Shown here piece by piece: positions 24,401-36,912 of a stretch of DNA of 64,000 nt. The DNA comes from Pieris napi (Eukaryota > Arthropoda > Insecta > Lepidoptera > Pieridae): assembly GCF_905475465.1 (NCBI RefSeq), contig NC_062247.1, positions 3,596,001-3,660,000 of the forward strand, read 5' to 3'. The notes under the pieces were generated by a model. The model had not been told where the DNA came from and did no database searches. It saw only the letters and a list, made by a program, of their open reading frames with translations. The position numbers and the translations under genes are program-made. Within the stretch, counting starts at the first letter, position 1, and each line of letters opens with the position of its first letter.

Positions 24401-27112
24401 TTTTGTGGTCTACCTCTCTTTCTCTTTCCATCTCTTGGGTACCATTGTGTGATTATTTTACTCCATTTGTCCTTTCCCCTGATCATGTGGCCTGCCCATT
24501 TCCACTTTTGTCTTCTTATTTTCAAAGTTATGTCCTGTACCTTAGTCTTTCCTCTGATGTTGCTACTCCTTACTTTGTCTTTTCTTTTGATCCCAGTCAC
24601 AACAAACAATATTACTATTAGTTACAAACATATATAATTTCTTTAATCAGGGCGGTTCTTCCAAGTACTAGTACAGGAAACTGGCCAAAATGATCATAAC
24701 TAAAATGTGGCCATTAAGAATATAAGCCATTATGTCAGATTTTTTTACTACTTCTTCCTTTTTTATGTGTCCCAGGATCCTGGTGTAGTGAGAACTGTGG
24801 CTTCTCAGTTACATACACTATGTAGCAATATGATAGTTTAGATATAAAACGAAAATTGAAACAAAGTTAAGAAATATACTATACTTTAGTAAATTATCCA
24901 CATTGTCATGGTTAAAAACTTTCTCGTCAAAAAAAATATTATACATATAAAATCGACCCGCCGTATTTGTTGTCTGTCTTACAAGCATTGCTTTATTAAT
25001 CTCAAAGACAGTGTACACGAGATTTCCTAGATTGGTTGGAAAAATCAACAATTTGTACAGATACCGGCAAAAATTTTGAACAAATGTCCTTGCCTGCGCA
25101 GAAGCGATTTTTAGATATAGTGTGGATCGCGTGATTGGTAAATCAGTTGACGTTTGGGTCCCGCGCTGCGTCCACGATGCGCAAACTTTCCCCCACTCCC
25201 TTGTTTAATGTTCAAGAAGTTTGCCGGTATCTGTATGAATGAACACCAATCCTTGACAAATTATATTTACTCCTCATAGATCACCCTAGATGATGGTGGC
25301 ATTAAGATCCGATATAATATATTTGCGTAATATATATATTAGGTTTAAGTTTTTCACTGACAGATAAACGGAGGAGTTTGCTATAAAAACATGTGTTTGT
25401 TGCAGATTATATGAAAAGTCGAATATGCCGAATAGCGCAGCAGCAGCGTATACGGCGGCCTGTCAGGACCCTGTAAACGAGCCGAGCAAGGAAATGCCTG
25501 CTGCGCTTCGCTACTTAGCACAGTACTATCTCAGGTTCAGCCTATTGGACCACGCATCGCATTACGCATACAAATGCTTGGAGTATGAAAGCGTAAGTAA
25601 ACTATAATATAAACATTTTATTTGGACTCCAGGTATAAGTTAATTAAACTTAGGAACAGTTAGTTTTTTTAGTTCATACTTAATCAAATTGCGAGGCCTC
25701 ATCTAAGGCCTAAACAATATTATTTTGAATGCTCATGTCCTGCGTTGCTCCTTTTTATATATGTATTTTTAATTTTACTCTAGGAGCGAGATTAAAAACC
25801 GACACTTAAGGTCAGTACTCACATACGGTATTACTCGATCGAGCTGAACTGTCGAGTAAAACCCATGGCATGGGCTTTCGTTCACACATTGAGCATTGAT
25901 CTATCGAGTGATTCGCCGTTCAGTATTCACCGAACCGTTCGAGCCAAAGGATGTCTGTGCGACAAAGGAGACGGTGGCTGTATTTAGCAAGTCTCACAGT
26001 GCTTTATAAGAAAATCTAAGAAAATGAAAAGAAAAAACGTTAAGCACAGCTAGTAATTTATCATAACATTCATTTCTCTTATTTTTGTGGGAGTAATCTT
26101 TGGGCTTGACATTCCATAAACACTCACACTGTCTATATGTGTTAATAAAGTCTTCTATAGCGCTTTTGGAATAAACTCGCAAATCTATTTATCTTAAAAA
26201 CACGTGTTTCAATCACGATAAACAATACCAGACTGACGCTCGCCTCGCGCCACTCGCAGTGACGTACACACGTTCGAGTCAAGATTGACGGCTCGCTTCG
26301 AGTAGGTTCGAAGGAAATTACTTTCATTTAATTCCATCGAGTCGGCTCGGTGCGAGCCTTCGAACTGTGAGTTTTGCGGTCCACACGTTGATTTTTACTC
26401 GACTTCGAGTAAAACTATCGAGTAATACCGTATGTGAGTACAGACCTTTAGAGAGCTATGACTCCTGTCTGTCATAATCCAATACGTTGTTTTCGTACTG
26501 AAGTCTGACAGCGTCAAGTTTCTGAATCTTACCCTAAGCTAACTAGACTAGACTAATATGTGAAAACATTTGTTTAAAAAACTTGCCTAGTGACCGGCTT
26601 AATGCTGACAATATAAATAAACCTCATACCTAAATATAGAAATGGCTACGGAACGGAAATCTCTATATAGACTAATATAAATGTAGAATTTTTTTTGACT
26701 GTATTTCATGCAAACCCTGAAAGTGGTAATCTGTGCTGTATAAGAACGTCAAATATTAGAATTCTTAAAATCTATTTCGCTATGAAATATATTCAAATAG
26801 CATTTGTAGCAAATTGTGTAAATCAAACATTCAATAATATATTATTTCTATTATATTACAGAACCTATTTGATATTTTTGACTGAATGTATGTTTGGTGG
26901 TGATAGTATTTTACTCGTTTCAGACAAAGGAAGCCGGTAAAAACATATTAAAAACAATATCAGAGAAACGTCTGCAGGCCTCGTCGTCCAAGCCAGTCAG
27001 TATATCAGATTTACCAAAACGGGACATGGATTTCTCCGTTACGGAAAACTCTGAAACATCGGATCCCTTCACAACACCGACGTTAAAAAACAAAAGTAGG
27101 AATAAATTGTAA
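21469..27112 (+). CDS. Cdc23: Anaphase-promoting complex subunit 8 (CDC23), 7 exons
   Basis: Exons: 21469-21888, 22092-22440, 22655-22834, 23171-23335, 23876-24122, 25406-25592, 26924-27112; 578 residues, all phases close, near the human length (597). APC8 is a TPR scaffold subunit of the nuclear ubiquitin ligase that degrades cyclin B and securin. The N-terminal APC8 segment is in exons 1-2 ([33 protein letters not shown]). The TPR array occupies roughly residues 140-515: for example the [54 protein letters not shown] and [18 protein letters not shown] helices. Exon 7 encodes a Ser/Thr-rich, basic tail that is probably disordered. Poly(A) signals overlap the last codons (27101 and 27111). 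Intron 5 carries a LINE fragment, intron 6 a Harbinger-like MITE. Confidence 0.95.
24207..24620 (-). mobile_element. 5'-truncated non-LTR retrotransposon, C-terminal reverse-transcriptase piece, in Cdc23 intron 5
   Basis: The minus strand is open for 119 codons with the family tail [13 protein letters not shown], the [11 protein letters not shown] motif and W-R-LEEAF, typical of the post-RT region of RTE/craniofacial-type LINEs. The 3' end (left) is a TAA-repeat tail. The 12-bp sequence TTACAAACATAT flanks both sides (24195-24206 and 24621-24632), a clear target-site duplication. It is antisense to Cdc23 and lacks the catalytic RT core. Confidence 0.85.
25809..26447. mobile_element. Harbinger-like MITE in Cdc23 intron 6
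   Basis: Terminal inverted repeats: AGGTCAGTACTCACATACGG on the left against one with a single mismatch on the right. Both flanks show TTA (25806-25808 and 26448-26450), the 3-bp duplication made by PIF/Harbinger transposases. The interior contains repeated TCGAGT motifs in both orientations but no transposase. Confidence 0.78.
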
Positions 27113-27287
27113 TAAAACCTGAACGTGTTTTTTTTTCTTATTACCACTGTACAGCTTATAGATAACAATGCAATAACGACAAAACAATCAATCGTTTAAG
27201 TCTAGAATAATAAATGATTTTCAGTTTCATGGTAACCAAAATAATTCTTTGAATTATAAAAAAAAAATTTTATAGACAATATTCTTC
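27113..27287 (+). other. 3' flank of Cdc23
   Basis: Short AT-rich segment after the stop. AATAAA at 27111-27116 overlaps the stop codon, so the poly(A) site should lie here. Confidence 0.5.
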
Positions 27288-27935
27288 AATAGTCCAGTCA
27301 GTCAAGACAATTAATTCATTATAATTCCAAAAGTTTTCAAATTTTGATGTAAGGTCGGGAGTGGTATTAAAACAAACTATAAAATTTTGCAACCTGCTCT
27401 GCGGTCCGGAACATTGTTAAAAATGCAATAAATGATAATTTGCTCAGTTCTTGAGACCAAAATTCCAAAAGTTCTGCAAAGTTGGAGTGGTGTTAAATAT
27501 ATTATTTTACATCACGTGTCAAATTTGCAACCAATTTAAGTGTACGGAACATTTTTTGTTATTAAAAATTAATGTTTTTCTTTATTAAACTGAAGGAAAA
27601 CGTTCCAAAAGTTTTGCAAATTTGACAGATATATCGAAAATAAAATAAATAACAAAAAATGTTCCGTACACTTAGGTTGGTTGCAAATTTTATACGTGAT
27701 ATGAAATATTATATCGAAAATTTCCCCAAGTTTGCAGAACTTTTGGAATTTTTTTCACGACCATACAGCAAAAATTAATTAATAATTGCAATTTTAACAA
27801 TGTTCCGGACTGCGGACAAGGTTGCAAAATGAGATTTATTGTCGTCCCAATGTACCATTCACTTGACCGAAGTTTGAAAACTTTTGGAATTATTATCAAA
27901 TTTTCGATTTCGAATGTCTATAATGACTGGTCTAT
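27288..27935. mobile_element. Long foldback element
   Basis: The two halves pair along most of their length in nested order: 27327-27350 with about 27870-27895, 27387-27421 with 27796-27833, 27466-27490 with about 27721-27750, and 27511-27565 with 27648-27705. The centre is near 27606. Outer ends read TAGTCCAGTCA and TGACTGGTCTA. Repeated CCAAAAGTT and CGGAACAT motifs occur in each arm. No coding sequence. Confidence 0.75.
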
Positions 27936-30620
27936 AAGTTGATGATATAATCATTCTGAAATTGACATAACGTCAAATTTGAAATTTGACGTTTTGTCTT
28001 TTGATTTAGGTTAAGGACAACGACTAACTCCTCGCAAATAAAATAATGTATTGTTTTAATACATAATTTATTAATATGCATCTATGAAAACTATTCCTTT
28101 TTTAAATCGAATAATTTAACCCTGCGATACGGGACGTATTTTAATATTATTAAATAAATTGGGGCATGATAGAACCTGTATAAAAATTAAATAACGAAAG
28201 ATTAAAATAAAACAAGCAAATAATAACCTTAATTGATTTATTTTTACATCTTCTATACAAATTAACAGATCTCAGTGCTCAGAGTAAATAATTAATACTA
28301 AATAAATAGTCAAGTGCATTGATAAAATTTTCAAAAATTAATTGCAATACAAATAAACTGGTTACAATCACAGTTAAGAATTTGAGAGGAAATTAATGGA
28401 AATGCTCACATAATATACAAACTTCAAAAATATAAAATATTCCAACACTTAAAAAACCGAATTAAACATTTATTTAATTGGCTTGTGTAGGGAACTAGCC
28501 TCTCAATTTCTATAAATTTTTTTAATCTAGATTGTGCTAATTTCGAAATCTGTCATGTTCATGTTTTGTACGATAAAATCACTAGTAAAGCCTTAAAAAT
28601 TCTATTGAGTATTTGCATAATTAATGTCATATAATACTCAAATGGACCATCAACAAAGGCGATTTACAGCCATTTTAATTAAATAACTCAACAATATAGA
28701 CGATATTTTATATCATAGAATACTTAAATATGAATTGAAATAAATAGAGTTCCCACGGCGTAGATAAACAATATTGAACGAGACCCGAATTTTGTACTAG
28801 AATCTTCTTCGCCACTTTGACTACCTTTTAATATGTTTAATTAATTTTTATGACTGTTTAATCACGTAGAACTTGCATGTGGTGCCTATATTTATCTATT
28901 CCGTGATTTAGACAAGGATATAGTATGATTTTAGGCAACTTGGTGTAAACGCGTTTGTTGATAGTATATAGAAATTATTCTATGAACTTTTTGCCTCAGA
29001 AATACGTTTGCGCGGGAAAAAATTGGACGGTTATCATTGCACAGACATAAATTCTCGAGTTTCAGCAGTTTGACAACATGCGTCTACTATATTTGTCTAT
29101 CAAGCCTTTCGCACGTAACAGTAGGCTTTCAACGTAATTGTATCAATAGATGTATACATCGAAACGGTGTCTCTTGAAAATAATTATTACAATCGGTACT
29201 ATTATAGTGAAAAATCCCAAAATTTTTGAGTAAAACATTTTCAGTTTTACAGAGTAACCCTGCTGAATTTAATTTTTCATACAAATATTTAACGTAGTTG
29301 TTAACGAATGTATTTATTAATTATTAGCGAATAATAAACTATCTTCTCCATTTAATAGTTAATCAAATATTTGTTCATTTTTACTAAATTTTTACCTTTA
29401 ACAAAATATAATATTTCTAACGTTAAAACATTACAGCCGTTCTCTTACTCATTACGCTGTTAAATTTTCCAAAGAAAGCTGTGTATTCCATGCCAATAAA
29501 ATACCTAGTCCAGTCGAATACGACCTTGGAATTAAATATATCATTCTCAGTTCATTGTTTTAAAATATATACAGCCTTAGAAAACGTGAATTAAGTAGTT
29601 GCCATGGTTACGTTATTTCCAAACAGTATTTACAATTATTAGGCCTATATATCTTTAATACGAAAATATTAAAAGATTGATTTATTTTTAAATGTATCCG
29701 ATTTTTTCTTTTTAAGAAATATATTTTTCTTTGACAAACACTTAATTCGATTAAAAACAAGATATTTTCAATTTAACCCAATAAAAAGAACTTTATGAAA
29801 ATAATTTTGACTAAATAATTACACAATTTCTTAAATAATAAATATATGACCCCAATTTGATGATGCAATCAAAGCACGGTTACGAAAATATTACAATTCA
29901 TTAATTCTAATTTCTTAGTTACTTCGAGTTCATTTATTATTGCAACTATTAAACGGTTTATAATTAAGCCAATATTAAGTAATATTAAATAAAATATTTA
30001 TCGTGTCCACTCGTCCCACTACTATACACTATAAATAATCCCCCATATAACGCGGTATATACTTACCTCTTATAAAGCGAAGATATTTCAAGATATAATT
30101 CTTTAGCGTGAAATTTATAATGATATGTATGTGTAATTTATAGTGGTATAGTTTCGCGTATCATTGCACCTGTTTCAATTTCGTTATAAAACTAAACGAC
30201 GTAACTATTAAATTTGTGTTCCTAGTTTTTTATTGTTCAAAAATACGGTTTTACGTGATTACTCCTACAAAGCGATTTACTATAACGCGGTCCGGGTCTA
30301 ACGCGTTATAGGGGGGTTACTGTTACTGTAGTTTGTTCTAGAAAAAATAAATTTCATTCCAAGGTCGTAATTTTTTCTATACTAATTACAATTAATAAAG
30401 CTCAGACCGACATCTTAACATTTTAAAGTATATTCTAAACATTCCGAATACTAAAGCGTAATACATATAAGAATAAAGATCTGATTTAAGGCATATTGAG
30501 GCACTTAAGTTACAACCATTACTAAGCACTATGGCAAATGTATATACTTAATAAATAATTAGATTTGTAGCATTTTGTGCTTTTGTTACGTAAATTTGTT
30601 CGCGATATTACTTACGCCTA
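27936..30620 (-). other. Probable long 3' UTR of Agfg1 and spacer
   Basis: No open frame. AATAAA on the minus strand near 28233 (and others) could end the Agfg1 mRNA, which would then have a 3' UTR of up to 2.4 kb. This is inference; the true end cannot be read from sequence alone. Confidence 0.35.
30037..30320. mobile_element. Short MITE
   Basis: TCCCCCATATAACGCGG at the left and CGCGTTATAGGGGGGTTA at the right form imperfect terminal inverted repeats around 280 bp. No coding capacity. Confidence 0.5.
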
Positions 30621-33600
30621 TCAGAGGAAAGGGTTTTTCGGGTTCACAAAACTTCCGTTGGTTGCCGGCTGAAAAAAAGTAAATAAATTAATTGACCTGC
30701 CTGGCTTACGGTATTTAAACATCACGTAATTACTACGAGACGTCGTCGAAAACAGAGCTATCTAAAATGCGACTCTCATCCCTGAGGTCGTAGGTTCGAT
30801 CCCCGGCTGTGCACCAATGGACTTTCTTTCTATGTGCGCATTTAAAATTTGCTCGAACGGTGAAGGAAAACATCGTGAGGAAACCGACATGTTTTCTCCT
30901 CACCTACTTGCCTATTAGATTAAAATAATGATCATGAAACATTCAGAAGTCTGAGGCCAAAACATAAAGAGGTTGTAGCACCACTGATTTATTTTATATA
31001 AATTTAATTAAGACAAATTAAATGCATAAATTATCGCAGCCTATCAACATATTAATTCATCCTTAATGAACAAAACTACTTCAAAACATTCGTGATAAAT
31101 TATCTATTGTATTATTTTTGTGGTTTTTCCTTTATAGCAAAATATGCGTCATTTTCCGGTATCAAGATAAAACCATCAAAAATTCCGTATATTATTACGG
31201 TCAACGTCAACAATGATTGAGATGGATAAAAGCGGGTCAAGAGAATTATCAGTCCGCAAATTATTACTAAATGATAAACAGGGTCTAGGAACTTCATTCG
31301 CTAAAATTTAAATATAGACACTACTAAGCTTCATTCGGTAATGCGATTTGTGCTCTGCAATTTTGTATCTTAATTATTACTAAATTACATGATTTTTCAG
31401 CAATAAAATACAACCGATTATCTTTTTTAAGACAATTCGTGTGAAATTTAGCACGCATCTTTAACTCTGATGTCCCCAATGAGCCTAAATGTAGTAGTTT
31501 TCATGATATGTGATTTATAACAAAAAAATACGTGTTACTCTACCCCAAGCCCGTTTCTTATCATTTAATTTCTCACTAAATTTATTAGTATTTATTTAAC
31601 CGGTCGCCTGAGCCTCGACTCATTTAAGCTATTGCGGATGGTTGAGTATTAAGAAAATCCAAAGTATATAATATCATGAGCACATCACACATACACACCC
31701 TGACATATATACCCTCACTTTCACATAACACAGCCGAATTAGTTATTACTTACTTAAATGTATTTAATATTTTTTGAAGTGAAACTTCTTTAGGCGCATG
31801 AGGGTAAATTTTTTACGGATGAAATGCAATAATAATATTAGCGTCACGAAGATGTGCAGCGTTTTTGTCGAAGAAAAGGGAGAGAGCGATTGAGGAGAGT
31901 GAGAAGGGATATATAAGGAAACGAATTACCTAAACCTTATAGAAGTTCTAATTTTAAAATTAAATTTTCTTATAGAGAATTTACGAAATATTAGTATTTT
32001 ATGCCTAATAATTTATTGAAATCTCAAAACGAATGGTAAATTAAAATGCCACGTGTTTTTATTATCGAAGAAATAAATTAAAAAAATTACATTTATAATG
32101 TGTATTAATTTTCGACACTATTAATATTTTAATGACAATTAAATTCATATTTCTTACATATCTTCCTTATTCCCTCCCTCTAAGTCTCGGAAACCTAAAC
32201 TTTTAGATTTGTATAAATATGAACAAGACTTAAAAATTAGTTTGCCAAAGAAGTTTCACTTCTGACATGTGTACTTTGTACGCACGCACTTTATTTCTTT
32301 TTGTAAATGTTTGAATCTTTTTGTTTTACATAATCCATCTTTATATAATTTACGTTAGCTGTGTGATTAAAAGAAAATTAAACAAATATTTTTACACCAA
32401 AAACTGACGTAAAATATTTTATAACGAAGAAAAGTTTAATTGTACGTGGGTGGAATAAATGCACTAGTATCACTTCCTCTATGTTATCAACGACATTATG
32501 CAAACGTTTGGTCTATATTTATCAAGCATATTTGTATATATACTATATTTATTCTATGAAAGAAAATGATACTAATTAGGCAATATTAGAGATGAAAAAA
32601 ATTAGGCTCAGTATCCGTAAGAAAAATCAGTTTCTATTACATTAATATGTACATTTTTCGTAAATAATATATGAGTATGTGAATCGAATGATATATAATG
32701 TCAATAACGAGATAATATAGAAGATAATATTACCATAAATGGATTAACAGAAACTGGTGCAGCACTCCAACCTCCATTGAAAAATGGATTTTTGTTAGTG
32801 AATCCGTCGTTTGTTTGAAACGGATTGTTACTCATCACATTTTCCTCTGAAACAAATATTATTTTACAATTTATTATTATCTTGTATAATCCATGAACTT
32901 AGTATGTTTTGTCACGTTTAGACACTATCAAAGTAAAATGATAGTGATAGGGACAAAACATTCAAAGAATAGTGGTCAACTAAACTTTTTTAAATTAACA
33001 TTAAAATTTATTACTAAATATTTAAACACATCCCAATTATTTTTGTTTCCTTTAAACTCTGGTACATGTTTTATGTAAAACATCGCGTGGTGCGTAAGAA
33101 ACTGCGTAGGATTTCCAGTAACGACCTAGTAATAAATATTAATATACATTATATGAATGATTGATCATCGAATGATTATACAAATTCAACCGTAATTAAT
33201 ATCTACTAAATACGTGGTATAGTTGCTTATTGGAAGGATTCAATAATTATAGGTAAAGACTGATGGAAACTTTTTGGTGATCGGAAGTTTGTGATGCTCC
33301 TATAGAATATTCCCCCTAGAACCAACTTAAAATACCCCTAAATATCGTTTAAAACTCCTTAAGTTTTTATTTTACACTCGGTTTGAGATATAATTTCAAA
33401 TGTGCATCAAAAATACATCCAACTAATATTAAATAGTATACAATTTCTATCTAGGAGTAGCTTTTTGATATTTCAATTATGGCCACCCTTGGAGTGGTAG
33501 TAGTAAATATCCCCTAAAACCCTCCCAGGACATCTAGATTCCCCCCCCCCCCCATCTAGGGGGAATCGTGCGTGTTTTTTGAAGAAAAAAAACTTGTATA

Positions 33601-36253
33601 ATGTACCCCCTAAAATCCCGGGATATCTAGATTAGAAAAACACCTAAGTTGGAATCACAGTCACAATTAGTGCAAGCCAAAGTTTTGTTTTGTTTAACAG
33701 ACAAACAAAACGCGCTTCCTATTCGCTTTAAAAAAATATCTAAGTTAGCGTATAGTCACTACAGTTTTTAAATATACCCTATTAAATCCACTTACCCATA
33801 GTTTTTTGTTGTCTAAATACTAAGTCGAGGTCTGCTAGAGCCGCATAGCGATCATCTGTAAATATAATTTTATTAATCATTTGTTATAACAATAATAGGG
33901 AAGTGATATTATGCATAGTACAAGGTTAATCGGCCTGTTTTAATGACAATGTTAGATAAATATGTATTCACATCTTATTACAGCTTTCTTTTTAGTTTGT
34001 ATATAAATTGAAATATGTTTCTATGGTGGATCAAACACTTATTGATATTGTAAAAAGCATTATTCATTTTAATTCTCTTCTTATATCTCAAATTTGTTAA
34101 AAACAGTAAAATTGTCAATACATAATAGCATTTACTTTCACCTAGATCCTGTAACCTTAAAATGATTCATTGCATTTAAATGTACCTCATTAGAATTCTG
34201 TCTGGTTTTTTTCTATACAATAATATTTCATATAAAATGTATGTGATGAACCTACACCGCAATACTATTGACCCAACAAGACACAGGTCACACTTTATAA
34301 TGAGTATGTTGTCTACCAAAGATAAAGATAACATAGACGTAATTCTCACTACACTAATCAAATTTAATGATCAATAACTAGGCTAAATGTTACACCATTT
34401 GCTAGCAAACAAATAATGAATTTCTATTTGAAACATTCTGTTTTATGTGGTTTATCATACAATAATGTAGGTCTATGTTAAGCAGTCATATATTCATTAA
34501 CTATAGCCATTAGACTTACTAAATCAAGCTTAAATTCATTACAGATGACACAATAATGACATTACAGGTATTATAAGACATTCAGAATTCTTACAGTGCA
34601 TTAAACACACTGATTTGGATCTGCTGTACAAATCATTTCTCTGTCTTAAAAAACATTGTATTTGTACGCCTTCCAATGTGAAATAATTTAATTTTTATTT
34701 ATATCACTATATGAAAGCTGCATTACAATATCTAAGATGATAGCTATGTGAAAACGGAAACTTGTTTTACATAAAATGCCACAGATATGTTTTCAGTAAC
34801 TAGTTATAAATATACATTGTTTTACTAAATGAGGGTAGCAAATTCACAAAAAAAAATTGTGTAAGGATGGAATTATAAAAAAAAATAAGAATGAGGATTA
34901 TATTTAAAGTAATTTTTAAAATTCCCAACTAATAGAAGGCTTAATCAAAAGTTTGTCATTATTTTATTCTGAATTCTAAAATATGGCAAATTCATTCTGT
35001 TATTTGTGATTCAATAAAAAATTGGAAAAACCCTACAAGTATATTATTTTAATGCTGTTAAAATTACTGTTATCAATTTAAGAATGAGTCAATAGATATC
35101 ATTTTCCCCAAATAGATAAAAACTATGACTAACACATAAAAAATATAATTAAAAGGGTACCCTTTAATTATCGAAATTATACCTTGTATGTAATGTTTAA
35201 CTTACTTGTAGCAGAATTTGTTGAATTAAACGCTGATGTGCTTGTAGTTGAAGATCGACTTGTATTGTTGTTGTTAACACTATTGGAGACAGTGTTATAG
35301 TTTTGAGCACTGTTGTATATATTTGCCGTCGAAAAATCTACAGGGAAACTGCAACAAACATTTCGTTAACTTTAACACACATTATTTATCTATCAGCTGA
35401 ATATTTTATCTAAAGAAATCTCTTTATATTCATAATTTTTTGCTATTTTTTGCTAATAATGATTATGAATTTTTATGATTATATCAATAAGTCTATATAT
35501 AATATGAGGTATTAAAAATACTCACTCAGGTACTACAGGAGCCATAGGGGCGACAGGTGCAGCGTTATTGCCGTTAAACAAAGGGGGCGCGAGATTATTA
35601 ACAGGCCTAGCTATCTTATGATTTGTTTCTTGAACAGGTGTGGCGGATATTGCTTTGGTTAAATTCACTGTATTGTTGTTGAGTGAATTTTTAGAGATCG
35701 GTGAAATCGCAATCAATGGCGCAGTAATAGTTGCACTGACCGATTTCTGTTTATTTTTATTTTTTTGTGACGATGTGCCGTTTACAATGGGCATATTGTT
35801 AGGCGCTGATTCTAGATAATATTGCTTCTTTTCATATTTATCAGACATGAAATCTCGGACGCGTTGTTCGTCGGTATAGTTCACACTTTCACCCTCATAC
35901 AGGCCTAGCCAAACACGCCTGCAGTAGTCATTTCCTCTGACTCTTATAAACTCTATTTCTTCTGGAGTAAAGGTAGCCATGGAAATTGACTTTACGCGAT
36001 GTGGTGGAGTGAGACCACGCCTGAAAAATAACTCGGTCAGTTTGTTTGTTATTCTAATTTAACTGCATTACGTAGAAAACAATACTTACAACATTCCCGA
36101 ACATTTTGAGCACACGAAAGAACCTATCGTTGTATTAACATAAGTAGGCCCTCTTTGATTACAATCTAAACAATACTTGTTTCCATTTTGCGAAATTAGC
36201 TCACGTAAAATTTCTAAATTTTTGTCGTCCTGCTTGCGACGGTTCGCAGCCAT
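30621..36253 (-). CDS. Agfg1: ArfGAP with FG/NPF repeats (AGFG1/drongo), 6 exons
   Basis: Exons (5' to 3'): 36253-36090, 36020-35526, 35348-35206, 33855-33796, 32846-32734, 30668-30621; 340 residues, phases close. Family members have an ArfGAP zinc finger and bind EH-domain endocytic proteins; the Drosophila gene is drongo. The finger is C28-x2-C31-x16-C48-x2-C51, followed by the arginine R56 at the expected C-x4-R position, then LTPPHRVKSISMATFT. After a Ser/Asn-rich linker, exon 4 encodes DRYAALADLDLVF, a family hallmark. Exons 5-6 hold four NPF motifs, the last forming the C-terminus (NPKNPFL). The start ATG at 36253 gives MAANRRKQDDKN, aligned with the vertebrate start; an upstream in-frame ATG exists at 36313 but is less likely. 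It is much shorter than human AGFG1 (562), lacking the long middle FG region. Confidence 0.93.
30745..30992 (+). repeat. tRNA-derived SINE in Agfg1 intron 5
   Basis: Has the segment 'gcgactctcatccctgaggt' and an intact B box GGTTCGATCCC at 30793-30803, followed by CAATGGACTTTCTTTCTATG and the TGTAGCACCACTGATTTATT end. Confidence 0.9.
31777..32290. repeat. Inverted-repeat element in Agfg1 intron 5
   Basis: GAAGTGAAACTTCTTTA at 31777 is matched by CAAAGAAGTTTCACTTC near 32249, and the right end continues into a GTACGCACGCAC run. Same end motif as the element at 7365-7878, so one family. No reading frame. Confidence 0.6.
33541..33553. repeat. C13 homopolymer in Agfg1 intron 4
   Basis: A run of 13 C followed by ATCTAGGGGG. 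It lies in a 33300-33660 stretch with repeated CCCCTA blocks, unusual in this AT-rich sequence. No function proposed. Confidence 0.8.
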
Positions 36254-36544
36254 TTTCAATGTATTTTTGATCAAGTGTGAAGTTTTGAAATTTGAACTTT
36301 CAAGAGGATACAAATGTCAAAGTTCGAAAAGTCATTTCTGACAATACACACTAGAGTGTTGCTTTTTTATAATATGTACAAAATATTTTGCTGGTGTCAA
36401 CATTTAACAATTTATATAAACAATAGTCATGTAAAAAATTATTAAAACAACAGCTATTTCATAATTTGCGAAATAAGGTTGGAAATTGAAACCGTAACGT
36501 ATTTAAGCGTTATTACTTTTGTTTCTTTTTTATATAACAGGGTT

Positions 36545-36793
36545 GCCCCCTGTTGAGGGCAATCCTGTTGGGTGAAAATTAGGGGTTGTATGTATTTTTA
36601 ATGCTGTGTCATAAAAAAAATTTAAAAATTAAAAACAAATATTTAGAGGTGGACTATGGATAGGATGAAAAATAGATGTTGTCCGATTCTCAGACATACC
36701 CAATATGCACACAAAATTTCATGAGAGTCGGTCAAGCCGTTTCGGAGGAGTTTGACTACAAACACCGCGACACGAGAATTTTATATATTAGAT
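36545..36793 (+). repeat. Dispersed repeat, copy B
   Basis: From AGGGGTTGTATGTATTTTTA onward it parallels 19415-19608, and its last 130 bp, ending CGACACGAGAATTTTATATA, are nearly identical. Lies in the 660-bp spacer between Agfg1 and Asnsd1. Confidence 0.75.
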
Positions 36794-36912
36794 TACTTAC
36801 TAAGTTCCACAGACAATCTTACTTTGTCCTTTCTCACCGCAGATAATAAAAAGCTAATTAATACAAGCCACTAAAGGAACAATAATGAAAAACGAATGTA
36901 GATTTCATAAAT

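Noticed and set aside
24184..24621. 145-codon plus-strand frame
   Set aside because: It is the antisense of the LINE fragment, whose minus-strand frame shows the family motifs.
30745..30992. tRNA gene suggested by A and B boxes
   Set aside because: No cloverleaf can be closed, and the same sequence with a long shared tail recurs at several loci, so it is a SINE.
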